From: JBGAKG01 sp044224495
GTDB taxonomy: Bacteria; Myxococcota_A; Polyangia; Polyangiales; Polyangiaceae
NCBI GenBank assembly: GCA_044224495.1
Contig: JBGAKG010000002.1
Location: 372,001-436,000, forward strand
Length of the DNA: 64,000 nt
Direction of reading: 5' to 3'
This document shows, one piece after another, positions 50,655 through 61,477 of this stretch (its first letter is position 1; every line of letters starts with the position of its first letter). The notes under the pieces were generated by a model. It saw only the letters and a list, made by a program, of their open reading frames with translations. It had not been told where the DNA came from and made no database searches. A program made the translations under genes and the position numbers.

Positions 50655-52974
50655 GAGCGAAGCGGTGACGACCATCGGGCCTTACCGCACCACGGGCACC
50701 CTCGGGGAAGGGGGCGTCGGGCGAGTCTACCAAGCGCTGAGCCCGAAGGGGGAGCGCGTCGCGATCAAGGTGCTCGCCGAGAAGGAGAGCGTGGCCGACC
50801 CGCTCCTCCGCGCGCGGTTCCTCCGCGAGATGAAGGCGCTCGAGAAGATCGCGAACGACGCGGTCGTCCCGTTCCTCGACTCGGGCGAGGACCCGCTCCT
50901 CGGGCCGTACCTCGTGATGGGGCTCGTCGAAGGGAAGACGCTCGGCGAGCTGGGGCGGGGGAAGAAGCTCTGTCCCGAGGCGGTGATCCTCCTCGTCCAC
51001 GCGCTCGCCGGGGGCGTCCTCGCCATCCATCGCGCGGGGCTCGTCCACCGCGACCTCAAACCCGACAACGTGATCGTGACGGCGCACGGGCAGCTCGTCA
51101 TCGTCGACTTCGGGCTCGCCATCTCGGGGGAATCGTCGCGCCACACGGCGATCGGCACCGTCGCCGGCTCCGTCCCGTACATGTCACCGGAGCAGATCGA
51201 GGGCCGTGATCTCACGCCCGCGACCGACGTGTGGTCCCTCGGCGTCATGGCGTACGAGCTCCTGGCGGGCAAGCGCCCGTTCCAGCGCTCCTCCCAGTCC
51301 GAGGAGGTCGCCGCGATCCTCGCCGGCGCGCGCCCGAAGACGCAGACGGTCTCCCGCATGATCTCACCCGAGCTCGGCGGGCTCGTCGATCAGTGCCTCG
51401 CACCGAGCCCTGCCGATCGCCCCGCGGCCGAGACGCTCCGCGGGCGGCTCGAGCTCTCGTTCGACTGGGTCACGCTCGGCGAGATCCCGACCGAGCTCGC
51501 GCGCATCGCCGAGGATCCGGAGGGCTACGCCGCCCGCGTCGCCGACCGCCGCGTCGCCACGCTGAAGGGCCGCGCGAAGGACGCCCTCGCGAAGGGACAG
51601 CGCATGGCGGCGATGGGGCTTCTCGACCGCGCGATGGCCTACCGCGAAGGCGACCCCGAGCTCGCAGCGCTCGTCGACGAGGCCGAGGCCGCGAAAGCGG
51701 CACCCTCGTCGCGCGCCGCCGGTGCGGGCACGCCGTCCGGGAGCCGGGCGCGGCGCATCCTCGTGATCGCGGCGATCCCGCTCGGCCTCGCGTTGGCCGC
51801 GGGCGGGGGCGCGCTCGGGTACCGCGCGCTGAACCAGCCCGCATCGGCTCCTTCCGCGCTCGTGTCCGCGCGCCCGGATCCGCTCGCGGCGAGCGCGTCG
51901 GCGTCCGCGCTCGCGGCGAGCGCGTCGGCCTCCGCGAGCGCACCGGTGGCCGTCGGTCCCGCGCCGCCGTTCGCGGAGTTCATCGCGCTCGACCCCGACA
52001 CGCTGTCCGACGACGGCAAGCCCGAGCCTCTCAAGGACGTCGCGAAACCGGGCGAGCCGCTGATCCCGGCGCGCCTCCTCGGCAGCGCTGGGCCCGCCGC
52101 CGGGCTCGCGTCGATCGAGAAGCAGCTCGCGGCCAAGCCGGGCGACGTGGATCTCTCGGTCGGGCGCGCGCTCGCGCTCCTCGGGAACGGGCGCACGAAG
52201 GAAGGACTCGACGAGCTCGCGCGGCTGGAGAGAGAGCACCCCGAGGCCGCCATCGTCTGGTCGTCGAAGGGCTACGTCGCGATGCGCCAGGGCAACCTCG
52301 ACGCGGCCGACGAGTACCTCTCGAAGGCGATGACGCTCGGCCATGGCGACGTCACCCCGGTGCGCAACCGGGGGATCCTCCGCGCCCACCAAGGCAAGGT
52401 GCGCTCGGGCTACGTCGATCTGGTCGCCGCGCTCCGGATCGATCCCGACGACGTGGAGGCGCTCAAGGATCTCGCGCGCATCTACGACCGCGTCGGGCAC
52501 CGCGAGGACGCCGTGCCGCTCCTGCAGCGGCTCCTCCGCGTGCGCCCGAACGACACCGAGATCTGGGTCGACCTCTCGATCGCGCAGAAGGACCTCGACG
52601 ACTCGCTCAAGAGCGCCCAGAAAGCGGTCTCGATCGACCCCAAGTTCGCGCGCGGGCACGTGCGGCTCTGCGCCGTGCTCTCGGAGAAGGAATCCCCCGA
52701 GGCGATCGGCGTCTGCACCCACGCGATCGAGCTCGCCCCGAGCGACGGCGGCGCGTGGAACAACCGCGCGATGGCCTACTACAAGTCCGGCGACGACAAG
52801 GCGGCCCTCCGCGATCTCGACAAGGCGATCGCGCTCGAGCCGACCTCGGCGAGCCACTACACGAACCGCTACCTGATCCGCATGCACGCGGGGCAGGTGA
52901 CCGCGGCCAAGGCGGATCTCGCGAAGGCCTGCGAGCTCGGCTCGCAGGCCGCGTGCGACGAAGCGAAGAAGTAG
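50653..52974 (+). CDS. Ser/Thr protein kinase with C-terminal TPR domain
   Basis: A 773-residue membrane kinase. The kinase domain (about 11-270) has the Gly loop GEGGVGRVYQA, VAIK lysine, HRDLKPDN (H132-D134), DFGL and MSPEQ. A transmembrane helix lies near 368-390, followed by an Ala/Ser low-complexity linker and, from about 460 on, a TPR array (DAVPLLQRLLRVRPNDTEIW, GAWNNRAMAYYKSGDDKAAL and similar). This is the classic myxobacterial kinase-TM-TPR layout. The start ATG (50653) overlaps the start codon of the divergent activator gene in the string CATG. The kinase may phosphorylate the activator, as kinase/FHA pairs do elsewhere. A GTG at 50664 would be an alternative start. Confidence 0.94.
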   Translation: MSEAVTTIGPYRTTGTLGEGGVGRVYQALSPKGERVAIKVLAEKESVADPLLRARFLREMKALEKIANDAVVPFLDSGEDPLLGPYLVMGLVEGKTLGELGRGKKLCPEAVILLVHALAGGVLAIHRAGLVHRDLKPDNVIVTAHGQLVIVDFGLAISGESSRHTAIGTVAGSVPYMSPEQIEGRDLTPATDVWSLGVMAYELLAGKRPFQRSSQSEEVAAILAGARPKTQTVSRMISPELGGLVDQCLAPSPADRPAAETLRGRLELSFDWVTLGEIPTELARIAEDPEGYAARVADRRVATLKGRAKDALAKGQRMAAMGLLDRAMAYREGDPELAALVDEAEAAKAAPSSRAAGAGTPSGSRARRILVIAAIPLGLALAAGGGALGYRALNQPASAPSALVSARPDPLAASASASALAASASASASAPVAVGPAPPFAEFIALDPDTLSDDGKPEPLKDVAKPGEPLIPARLLGSAGPAAGLASIEKQLAAKPGDVDLSVGRALALLGNGRTKEGLDELARLEREHPEAAIVWSSKGYVAMRQGNLDAADEYLSKAMTLGHGDVTPVRNRGILRAHQGKVRSGYVDLVAALRIDPDDVEALKDLARIYDRVGHREDAVPLLQRLLRVRPNDTEIWVDLSIAQKDLDDSLKSAQKAVSIDPKFARGHVRLCAVLSEKESPEAIGVCTHAIELAPSDGGAWNNRAMAYYKSGDDKAALRDLDKAIALEPTSASHYTNRYLIRMHAGQVTAAKADLAKACELGSQAACDEAKK

Positions 52975-52975
52975 C

Positions 52976-54304
52976 TCAGGTCCCCGCGAACTGGACGCCG
53001 TCGAACACCATCGTCGGCGTGCGGACGGAGCTGAACGGGTAGGGATCCGCGCCGAGCGCGACCAGCTTCTGCCAGAGCCCGAGCAGGTTGCCGGAGACGT
53101 TGGTCTCCGCGATCGGCTCGGCGCGCTTGCCGCCGCGGATTCGGAAGCCCTGGACCCCGAGCGAGTAGTCGCCCGTCGTCGCGTTGGTGTTGCCACCGAG
53201 GAACCCGGTGACCAGCACGCCGTCGCCGGTGGACTTCAGGAGGTCGTCGAGCGTGCCCTTCGCGGTGGGGGACGAGAACACGAGGTTCGAGGCACCGGAC
53301 GTCGTCGGCGCCATCTTGAGCTTCCGCCCGTAGTAGTCGTCGACGTAGTACGAGCGGAGGATCCCGGCTTCGACCACGGCGAAGCGCTTCGCAGCGATGC
53401 CCTCGCCGTCGAAGAGACGCGAGCCGAGGCCGCGCTTCACGAGCGGGTCGTCGATCATCGTCAGGTTCTTGCTCGCGACGGCCGTCCCGAGCTTGCCGTC
53501 GAGGTAGCTCTGCTTCTGCTGGAGCGCGCGCGCCGAGAGGCCGCCGAGGAGCGCGGACACGAGCCGGCGCGCGACGCGGTTCTCGACGATCATCGGCATG
53601 ACCTTGCTCTCGGACTTCTTCGCGCCGATTGCGGAGAGCGCGCGCAGCGTCGCGCCGCGCCCGAGGTCGACCGCCTTCGGGAGGTCCGCGAGGTGGTGCG
53701 CGCTCGCGTAGAGGCCGTCCTCGGGGCGGCGCCCGTCGGGATCCTTCACGCTCACGTCGCACGAGAGAGTGGCCTCGGAGCTCTCGCGCTCGCCCTCGAA
53801 GCCGTTGGAGGCGACGCGCGCGCTCCAGCCCTGGCTCGTCGAGACGCCGGTGGTGACGCTCAAGATGGCGCCCGCGCCCTCGACCGAGCGCGCGGCGTCC
53901 TCGAGCTCCTTGCCGACCTTGCGCCGGGCGTCGGCGTCGAACGCGTCGATCGTCGGATCGAAGAGCTCGAGGTCCACGCTCGCGCGGCCCGCGTAGAGCG
54001 CCTTGTCCGGGAGCGCGCGGAACGGATCGGCGGTGATCGCGCGCGCCATCTGGACCGCGTCGCCGACGAACTTCGCGAGCGCGTCGGTGCGGAGATCGCT
54101 CGTGCCGAGCGCCACGTAGCGCCCGTCGACCCAGAGCTGGAACGAGACGCCGCGCGAGATGGCCTCGCTGACCTTCTCGACGCGCCCGTCGCGCCACTGC
54201 AGCTCGACGTCGCGGTTCTTGTAGGCGGTCGCGCGCGCTTCTTTCGCGCCTTCCTTCAGCGCGAGCTCGACGACCTTGCGTGCTGCATCGAGGAGGTCGC
54301 TCAT
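52976..54304 (-). CDS. tldE: TldE/PmbA-type metalloprotease partner
   Basis: A 442-residue protein of the TldE/PmbA family: N-terminal VELALKEGAKEARATAYKNRDVELQWRDGRVEKVSEA, central SNGFEGERESSEATLSCDVS, and C-terminal TGDYSLGVQGFRIRGGK with NVSGNLLGLW. TldE forms a heterodimer with TldD and lacks the zinc site itself; the complex degrades or trims peptides. It has no signal peptide. Its ATG overlaps the TldD stop by four bases (ATGA), confirming coupling. It is convergent with the kinase gene, whose stop ends one base before. Confidence 0.93.
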   Translation of the reverse strand: MSDLLDAARKVVELALKEGAKEARATAYKNRDVELQWRDGRVEKVSEAISRGVSFQLWVDGRYVALGTSDLRTDALAKFVGDAVQMARAITADPFRALPDKALYAGRASVDLELFDPTIDAFDADARRKVGKELEDAARSVEGAGAILSVTTGVSTSQGWSARVASNGFEGERESSEATLSCDVSVKDPDGRRPEDGLYASAHHLADLPKAVDLGRGATLRALSAIGAKKSESKVMPMIVENRVARRLVSALLGGLSARALQQKQSYLDGKLGTAVASKNLTMIDDPLVKRGLGSRLFDGEGIAAKRFAVVEAGILRSYYVDDYYGRKLKMAPTTSGASNLVFSSPTAKGTLDDLLKSTGDGVLVTGFLGGNTNATTGDYSLGVQGFRIRGGKRAEPIAETNVSGNLLGLWQKLVALGADPYPFSSVRTPTMVFDGVQFAGT

Positions 54305-55890
54305 GCGCCCTTCCTTCCGCCGACGGTGATCGCCGACACGCGTACGGTCGGCATGCCCTGCGAGACGGGCACGCTCTGTCCGTCCTTGCCGCAGGTCCAC
54401 CCGCCTTCGTCGATCGCGAGATCGTTCGCGACCATGTCGATCCGCTCGAGCACCTTGGGGCCGTTGCCGATGATGTTCACGTCCTTGATCGGGCGCGTGA
54501 GCTTGCCGTCCTCGATGAGCCAACCGTTCTTCACGTAGAACGTGAAGTCGCCGGCGCCGATCTTCACTTGGCCGTTCGTGAAGTTCTCGCAGTAGATGCC
54601 CTTCTTCACGCTCGCGACGATCTCGTCCTTCGTCGAAGGCCCGTTTTCCATGTAAGTTGCACGCATTCGGGGCATTGGCGCGAAGCGGAAGCTCTCGCGG
54701 CGCCCGCTCCCGGTGGGCTTCACGCCGTAGTGCTTGGCGGAGATGGTGTCATGCAGGTACGTCGCGAGCTTGCCGCCCTCGACGAGGACCGTCTTGTCGG
54801 CGACGTTGCCCTCGTCGTCGACGTTGATCGTCCCGCGCGCGCCGTCGATCGTGGCCGAGTCGACGATGTTCACGAACGGCTTCGCGATCGGCTTGCCGAT
54901 TTTGTCGGAGTAGATCGAGACGTTCTTGCGGTTGAAGTCCGCCTCCATGCCGTGGCCGATCGCCTCGTGGAGGAGGATGCCGCTCGAGCCGGCGGCCATC
55001 ACGACCGGCATCTCGCCGGCGCTCGGTTGAACCGCGTCGAACAGGACCAGCGTGCGATCGACGGCGCGCTGGACCACGCGGTCGAGGCGCTCGGGTGCAT
55101 AGAACGCGAGGCCCGCTCGCGCGGCGACGTTGTAGCCGTTGCTCTCGCGCCGGCCTTTGTCCTCCGCCGTGCAGCCGAGGCCGAGCATCGTCATCGGCTG
55201 CACGTCCTCGACCAGGCGGCCGGTGGAGTCGGCGACGAGCACCGCGCCCGCTTCGTCGACGAGCCATGCGCTGACCTTCTTGATCCGCGGGTCGCGCTTG
55301 CTGGCGCGGTCGGCGACGAAGGTGAGGAGCGGGAGCTTCTCCTTGATGCCCACGTCCTCCCATCCGCGACCGAGCGCGTAGCGCGCTGGGAACGCGCCGG
55401 CCGATCCCGGGTCCGCGCGGAAGGCGAGGGGAGCTTCGCGGGCGGGGCCGTCGGCGATCGAGGCGGCGGTCGCGGCCGCGCGCGTGAGCGCGGCCTCGGT
55501 CAGCTCTTCCGTGTAGGCGTAGCCCGTCTGGTCGCCCTTCACGACGCGCACGCCCGCGCCGAGATCGACGCTCGCGTAGGCGCGGTTCACGTCGCCGTCC
55601 TCCAGCGCGAGCGTGGAACTCACCTTGTGCTGGAGGAACACGTCGGCGTAGTCGCCGCCCTTCGCGAGCGCGGCGGCGAGCGTCTTCTGCAGGAGCTGCG
55701 TCGTGACGCCGAAGCGCGCGAAGTACACGATCTGGGCGCTCGCCACCTTCGGTGGTTCGGGCGGCGCCGATCCCGAGGGAACGGGGCCGCCGTGGGCGAC
55801 CTGGGGGCCGGCGCCGGCGCAGCCGAGAGAAGATGCCACGGAGGCCGCACCGACGGCGGACGCGAGGAGGAGGAGGTCACGGCGAAGCAT
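54301..55890 (-). CDS. tldD: TldD-type metalloprotease with Tat-like lipoprotein signal
   Basis: A 529-residue TldD family protein with the zinc motif HEAIGH (H308-H313) in GILLHEAIGHGMEADF, the NVDDEGNVADKT segment, and the C-terminal DFTFYVKNGWLIEDGKLTRPIK region. TldD cleaves unfolded peptides within the cage formed with TldE. Unusually, the N-terminus is MLRRDLLLLASAVGAASVASSLGC: a twin-arginine-like start and a lipobox (Cys24), followed by a Pro/Ser linker. That predicts export as a lipoprotein, whereas its TldE partner, encoded with a 4-base overlap, has no export signal. The extra N-terminal 50 residues account for its greater length than E. coli TldD. Confidence 0.92.
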   Translation of the reverse strand: MLRRDLLLLASAVGAASVASSLGCAGAGPQVAHGGPVPSGSAPPEPPKVASAQIVYFARFGVTTQLLQKTLAAALAKGGDYADVFLQHKVSSTLALEDGDVNRAYASVDLGAGVRVVKGDQTGYAYTEELTEAALTRAAATAASIADGPAREAPLAFRADPGSAGAFPARYALGRGWEDVGIKEKLPLLTFVADRASKRDPRIKKVSAWLVDEAGAVLVADSTGRLVEDVQPMTMLGLGCTAEDKGRRESNGYNVAARAGLAFYAPERLDRVVQRAVDRTLVLFDAVQPSAGEMPVVMAAGSSGILLHEAIGHGMEADFNRKNVSIYSDKIGKPIAKPFVNIVDSATIDGARGTINVDDEGNVADKTVLVEGGKLATYLHDTISAKHYGVKPTGSGRRESFRFAPMPRMRATYMENGPSTKDEIVASVKKGIYCENFTNGQVKIGAGDFTFYVKNGWLIEDGKLTRPIKDVNIIGNGPKVLERIDMVANDLAIDEGGWTCGKDGQSVPVSQGMPTVRVSAITVGGRKGA

Positions 55891-55957
55891 TTGCGCTCCA
55901 GCCTAACTCACGGGGGGGCCGTTCTCTTCCAGAGCGGCTCGGGCATCGAAACGCGCT

Positions 55958-56290
55958 TCAGTTCAGCGAGGCCAAGTACCCGATCACATCGGCGATTTGC
56001 TGGTTCGTCAGCCCATCGTAGGCGGACATGCCGTCGCCGCCGCTCACGACCTGATCGATCGCGCTCGCCTTGTTCGACGCCGCGACGGACGCGACGTTCT
56101 TCTTCTCCGAGCCGCCGGTGCCCTTGCCGTCGCTCCCGTGGCACGACGCGCAGTTTGCGGTGTACACCGTTTTGCCATTGGTGAGGTCGGGCGTGAGCGC
56201 CTCGATCGGCGCAACCCGTGCGCTCTGCCCCGCGCAGGCGAGGATGGCAGAGGTGGCGAGCGCGAGCGGAAGCATCAGTCGTCGGATCAT
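55958..56290 (-). CDS. c-type cytochrome lipoprotein
   Basis: A 110-residue class I cytochrome c. The haem-binding motif is CASCH (C47, C50, H51) and the likely sixth ligand is Met88 in GGDGMSAYDGL, with the final helix IADVIGYLASL. Residues 1-19 are a signal peptide ending in lipobox ILAC (Cys19), so it is a membrane-tethered periplasmic electron carrier. It lies 67 bases upstream of tldD on the same strand and could be co-transcribed with it, although no functional tie is known. Confidence 0.92.
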   Translation of the reverse strand: MIRRLMLPLALATSAILACAGQSARVAPIEALTPDLTNGKTVYTANCASCHGSDGKGTGGSEKKNVASVAASNKASAIDQVVSGGDGMSAYDGLTNQQIADVIGYLASLN

Positions 56291-56453
56291 CGAGCGGTCT
56301 CCTGGTTTCCCGTTGTCCCCCCTTTGTCAGTCGCTTCGATCCCAACGTGGGACGACCGCGCGCGAACGGATCAAGAATCGACGAAATTCGACCGGGCCGA
56401 CGCGCACCGCCGGGCTCGCGGTACTGGACCGTACGAGCAGTCCTGCGCGTGCG

Positions 56454-57164
56454 TCATTTGAAGCCCGTCAAATGGACGAGGTACCACTCGCCGCGCCACG
56501 AGATCAGCGACGTCACGTCGAGCACGCGCGGCTCGCCGTCGAGCTCGTAGCGGATCTTCGTGCCGTACACGCGCCAGTAGCCGGTCTTGTTGCCTTCTTC
56601 GCCCGGCTCCACCCAGCGCGCGTGGTCGTCGGGCACGTCGATCGCGACGAAGCGCGCGCTCGTTGCCTGGCGGCCGAGCTTGGTGTGCGCGACGTGGACG
56701 TCACGCTTGTAGTTTGCAACCAACCGGTACTTCCAGTCGCTCGCGGGGTTCACGATCGCCTTGGTCTGCTCGTACGCGCTCTTCGGGAAGAAGAACGGCA
56801 TCGCGCGCTCGGGGTCGTCGTTGACGATGCCCTCCCAGAGCGAGCGGACGCGCGCCTCGAACGCGGGGCCGCTTGCGGCGGGCCGATCCTTGGTCTGCGC
56901 GAGCGTCCCCGGATCGAGCGGTGCGGCGTCGAGCTCGGCGTCGGCAGCACCCGCGTCGACGGGCGCCGAAGCGCTCGCTTTCGGGAGCGCGGCGGGGAGG
57001 GGAGCCACGGAGTCGCTCGCGCCTTCGACGTGGAGCTGGGGCGGGTCGCCGCGGCTGCAGCCGAGGCCGCCGAGCGCGCCCGACAGCGCGACGCCGAGCG
57101 CGAGCGCGGCGAGCCAGAGGCGCGGCCCGAGTTCGCGAACGGAGGCTGAAGTTCCCGAGCGCAT
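56454..57164 (-). CDS. Putative lipoprotein (236 aa)
   Basis: The ATG at 57164 gives a signal peptide with lipobox GGLGC; the frame is open further upstream but without plausible signal structure. A linker rich in Ala/Asp/Pro follows. The C-terminal 140 residues are an alpha+beta domain (LWEGIVNDDPERAMPFFFPKSAYEQTKAI ... GYWRVYGTKIRYELDGEPRVLDVTSLISWRGEWYLVHLTGFK) that looks like an SnoaL/NTF2-like fold, with a helix-rich start and a curved sheet. No catalytic residues are evident. It is divergent from the repeat lipoprotein gene at 57266. Confidence 0.75.
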   Translation of the reverse strand: MRSGTSASVRELGPRLWLAALALGVALSGALGGLGCSRGDPPQLHVEGASDSVAPLPAALPKASASAPVDAGAADAELDAAPLDPGTLAQTKDRPAASGPAFEARVRSLWEGIVNDDPERAMPFFFPKSAYEQTKAIVNPASDWKYRLVANYKRDVHVAHTKLGRQATSARFVAIDVPDDHARWVEPGEEGNKTGYWRVYGTKIRYELDGEPRVLDVTSLISWRGEWYLVHLTGFK

Positions 57165-57265
57165 GCGCGATCGCGGTGCACTGTAAGCGAAGGCGCGCGA
57201 GTTTCGTTGACGATCGCGAGCCCCGCGCGCTAGCTCTTTGGAACAAGGCCGGCTTCGGAGGAACG

Positions 57266-57742
57266 ATGAAGAAGGTGATGGGTACGGGTCTCTTGGCGTT
57301 CTGCGCCATCGCAGTGGCGACGGTCGCGTGCAAGAAGGAAGACGAATCACCGACGCCGACGACGCCGACGGCGACGGCCACCGGCACGGCGACGGCGTAT
57401 CCGCCGCCGAACAACGGCTACCCGCCGCCGAACGGCTACCCGACCGCGACCGCGACGGGCTATCCGACCGCGACGGGCTACCCGACCGCGACCGCGACGG
57501 GTTACCCGACTGCGACCGCGACCGCGTATCCGACGGCCACGCCGACGGCTGCCGGCGGCACGATGGCCGTGCCGGGTCCGCTCGCGCTCACCTGCCAGAA
57601 CGACTCTGGCTGCGGCCTCGCGCGCTGCAACATGCAGTACCAGAAGTGCGCGTTCCCCTGCGTGAACGCCGCGATCGACTGCATCCCCGGCGCTCAGTGC
57701 ATCGCGGGCGCCTGCCTGCCGAAGGCACCCGGTCAGCAGTAG
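57266..57742 (+). CDS. Lipoprotein with GYPTATAT repeats and a Cys-rich end
   Basis: A 158-residue protein with a good Shine-Dalgarno (GGAGGAACG) before the ATG. The signal peptide ends with VATVAC (about Cys22) and KKEDE follows. The middle is low complexity: Pro-Pro-Asn-Gly-Tyr and Gly-Tyr-Pro-Thr-Ala-Thr repeats coded by near-identical short direct repeats. The last 50 residues hold eight Cys (CQNDSGCGLARCNMQYQKCAFPC...CIPGAQCIAGAC), a small disulfide domain like those in eukaryote-type or secreted knottin-like proteins. The function is unknown; a surface tether carrying a Cys-knot head is the visible plan. Confidence 0.8.
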   Translation: MKKVMGTGLLAFCAIAVATVACKKEDESPTPTTPTATATGTATAYPPPNNGYPPPNGYPTATATGYPTATGYPTATATGYPTATATAYPTATPTAAGGTMAVPGPLALTCQNDSGCGLARCNMQYQKCAFPCVNAAIDCIPGAQCIAGACLPKAPGQQ

Positions 57743-57748
57743 TCGCGC

Positions 57749-59305
57749 TCAGTACGTGGTGATGACCGAGTCCATGTCCGGGCTCGCCGGCCACGTGATG
57801 CCGCGCACGAACCCCGCGACGCAGCTCTGCACCGCGGGGTTCGGCGGCGTCGAGTAGACGCTGACACCGACCGCACGGCCGTTCTGCACGGCGACCATCA
57901 CCTTCACCTTCATCGAGTCGGGTGCGCCGCACCCGCCGATGAAGCTTGCATTCTGCATGGGACGCGAGAGCTCGTCCTGCGAGAGGTGACGCCCGCCACC
58001 ACCGCCGATGTCGACCTTCTGCTCGGCGTGGGCCCAGGCCGCTTCGTAGCTCTGACCGCCCACGAAGCCGCCGCCGCCACCACCACCGCCGCCGGTGGGC
58101 TTCTTCGCGCCCTTGATGCTGCCGGCTGGGTCGACGACGAAGCCGCCCTTGTCGTCGCCGATCGTGACCGTGTCGTTGCGCGAGCCGACGGCCTTCAGGA
58201 TGAAGACGCCGCCGATCGCGAGGACGCCGATGACGGCGGCGATGCCGAACGCGTACTTAGCGATGCCGGCCTTCTTCTCCTGCTCGGCGGACGCGACGAT
58301 GGCCTTCTTCTCGGCGACGATCTCGCGCTTGAGCTGCGCCTGCTGAGAGAACTGCGCGAACTCTTCCCAATCGGCGATCGGCTTCGCTTGCCCGGAGATC
58401 TCGTCGCGGAGGACGTGCTCGCCGAGGAACGAGTTCGACATGATCTGCTGGAGGAGCTCGACCGCGTTGAACGGGCCGTGGTCCATCTTGTCCTTGCTCA
58501 CGACGTAGCGCGGGCGCGGATCGCTCTCGAGGCGCTCCTTGAGCGCGGCGAGACGGGACGTGGGATCGTTGGACGCGCGCCCCGACGTCGGCGCAGCGAC
58601 GACCGCGGGCATCGAGCTCTCCGGGACGGGGAGCGGCGCGGGCGCCGGGATCACCGGCTGCGGTGCGACCTCGGAGGGAGGAAGCATCGAGAGGCGGATG
58701 TCGACGTCGAAGCTCTCCGTGTGATCGAGGCGCGACTCGTCGGCCACGGGCGGCGGGATGCTCTTCTTCGGCGCGACGTGGTGCATCGCGCTCGCGAGCG
58801 CGCCGAGATCGTCCGGCCGGTGGGCGGGGTTGCCGACGAGCGCCTTCGCGATGAGCGTCTCGAACGCATCGGGGATGCTCGGGTCGACTTCCTTCGGGCG
58901 CTTCATCGCGGGACCGATCGAGGCGCCAGTCACGAGCTCGTAGAGCATCGCGCCGATCGCGAACACGCTCGCGCGCGCGTCGCCCGGCGCCGGGGCGCCC
59001 TGGAGCTCCGGGGCGAGACATGCACGATCCTGCGGGTTCGCCGGTGCCGTCGCGAGCGCGGGCGCGAGGCGCGCGAGCCCATCGGCGCCGGGGCCGACGC
59101 AGCTCGGGTGGACGAAGAGACGCTCGCCCTTGTCGTGGCGCTCCTTGAGATCGAGACAGAGCGGGACGGCGATGGCGATCGCTTCGTCGAGAGAGAACCG
59201 CTTGCCCTCCTTGCGGCGCGCTTCCAGCAACTGGCGAAGGGTGACGGAGGGGGCGCCCGCAGGCGCGGAAGGCCCACGAGCATGGGCGACGGCGGCACTA
59301 CTCAT
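57749..59305 (-). CDS. Pseudokinase-GYF-TM-AgmX-like protein
   Basis: A 518-residue protein. Residues 22-180 resemble the C-lobe of a Ser/Thr kinase (LAPEL at about 97-101, SVFAIGAMLYELVTG at 113-127, a KALVGNPAHRPDDL end). The N-lobe, the VAIK Lys, and the HRD and DFG aspartates are all absent, so it must be inactive. Residues 266-320 look like a GYF_2-type domain (YVVSKDKMDHGPFNAVELLQQI). A TM helix is at about 351-371, then a Gly-rich stretch. The C-terminal 100 residues fit the AgmX/PglI or TonB-like C-terminal domain (MKVKVMVAVQNGRAVGVSVY...CVAGFVRGITWP). AgmX-type proteins function in myxobacterial gliding motility, so an envelope/motility role is a hypothesis. Confidence 0.78.
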   Translation of the reverse strand: MSSAAVAHARGPSAPAGAPSVTLRQLLEARRKEGKRFSLDEAIAIAVPLCLDLKERHDKGERLFVHPSCVGPGADGLARLAPALATAPANPQDRACLAPELQGAPAPGDARASVFAIGAMLYELVTGASIGPAMKRPKEVDPSIPDAFETLIAKALVGNPAHRPDDLGALASAMHHVAPKKSIPPPVADESRLDHTESFDVDIRLSMLPPSEVAPQPVIPAPAPLPVPESSMPAVVAAPTSGRASNDPTSRLAALKERLESDPRPRYVVSKDKMDHGPFNAVELLQQIMSNSFLGEHVLRDEISGQAKPIADWEEFAQFSQQAQLKREIVAEKKAIVASAEQEKKAGIAKYAFGIAAVIGVLAIGGVFILKAVGSRNDTVTIGDDKGGFVVDPAGSIKGAKKPTGGGGGGGGGFVGGQSYEAAWAHAEQKVDIGGGGGRHLSQDELSRPMQNASFIGGCGAPDSMKVKVMVAVQNGRAVGVSVYSTPPNPAVQSCVAGFVRGITWPASPDMDSVITTY

Positions 59306-59393
59306 GACGCCCTAGATTACGACAGCGGGCGCTCCCTTCTCAACGGGTACCGCGGATATCGTGCGCGCTTGGAGCGTGCGCTGCTGGAATTTT

Positions 59394-61445
<2,052 letters not shown>

Positions 61446-61477
61446 GATGGCGAGGCCTACATAGCGCGTTTTCGGCC

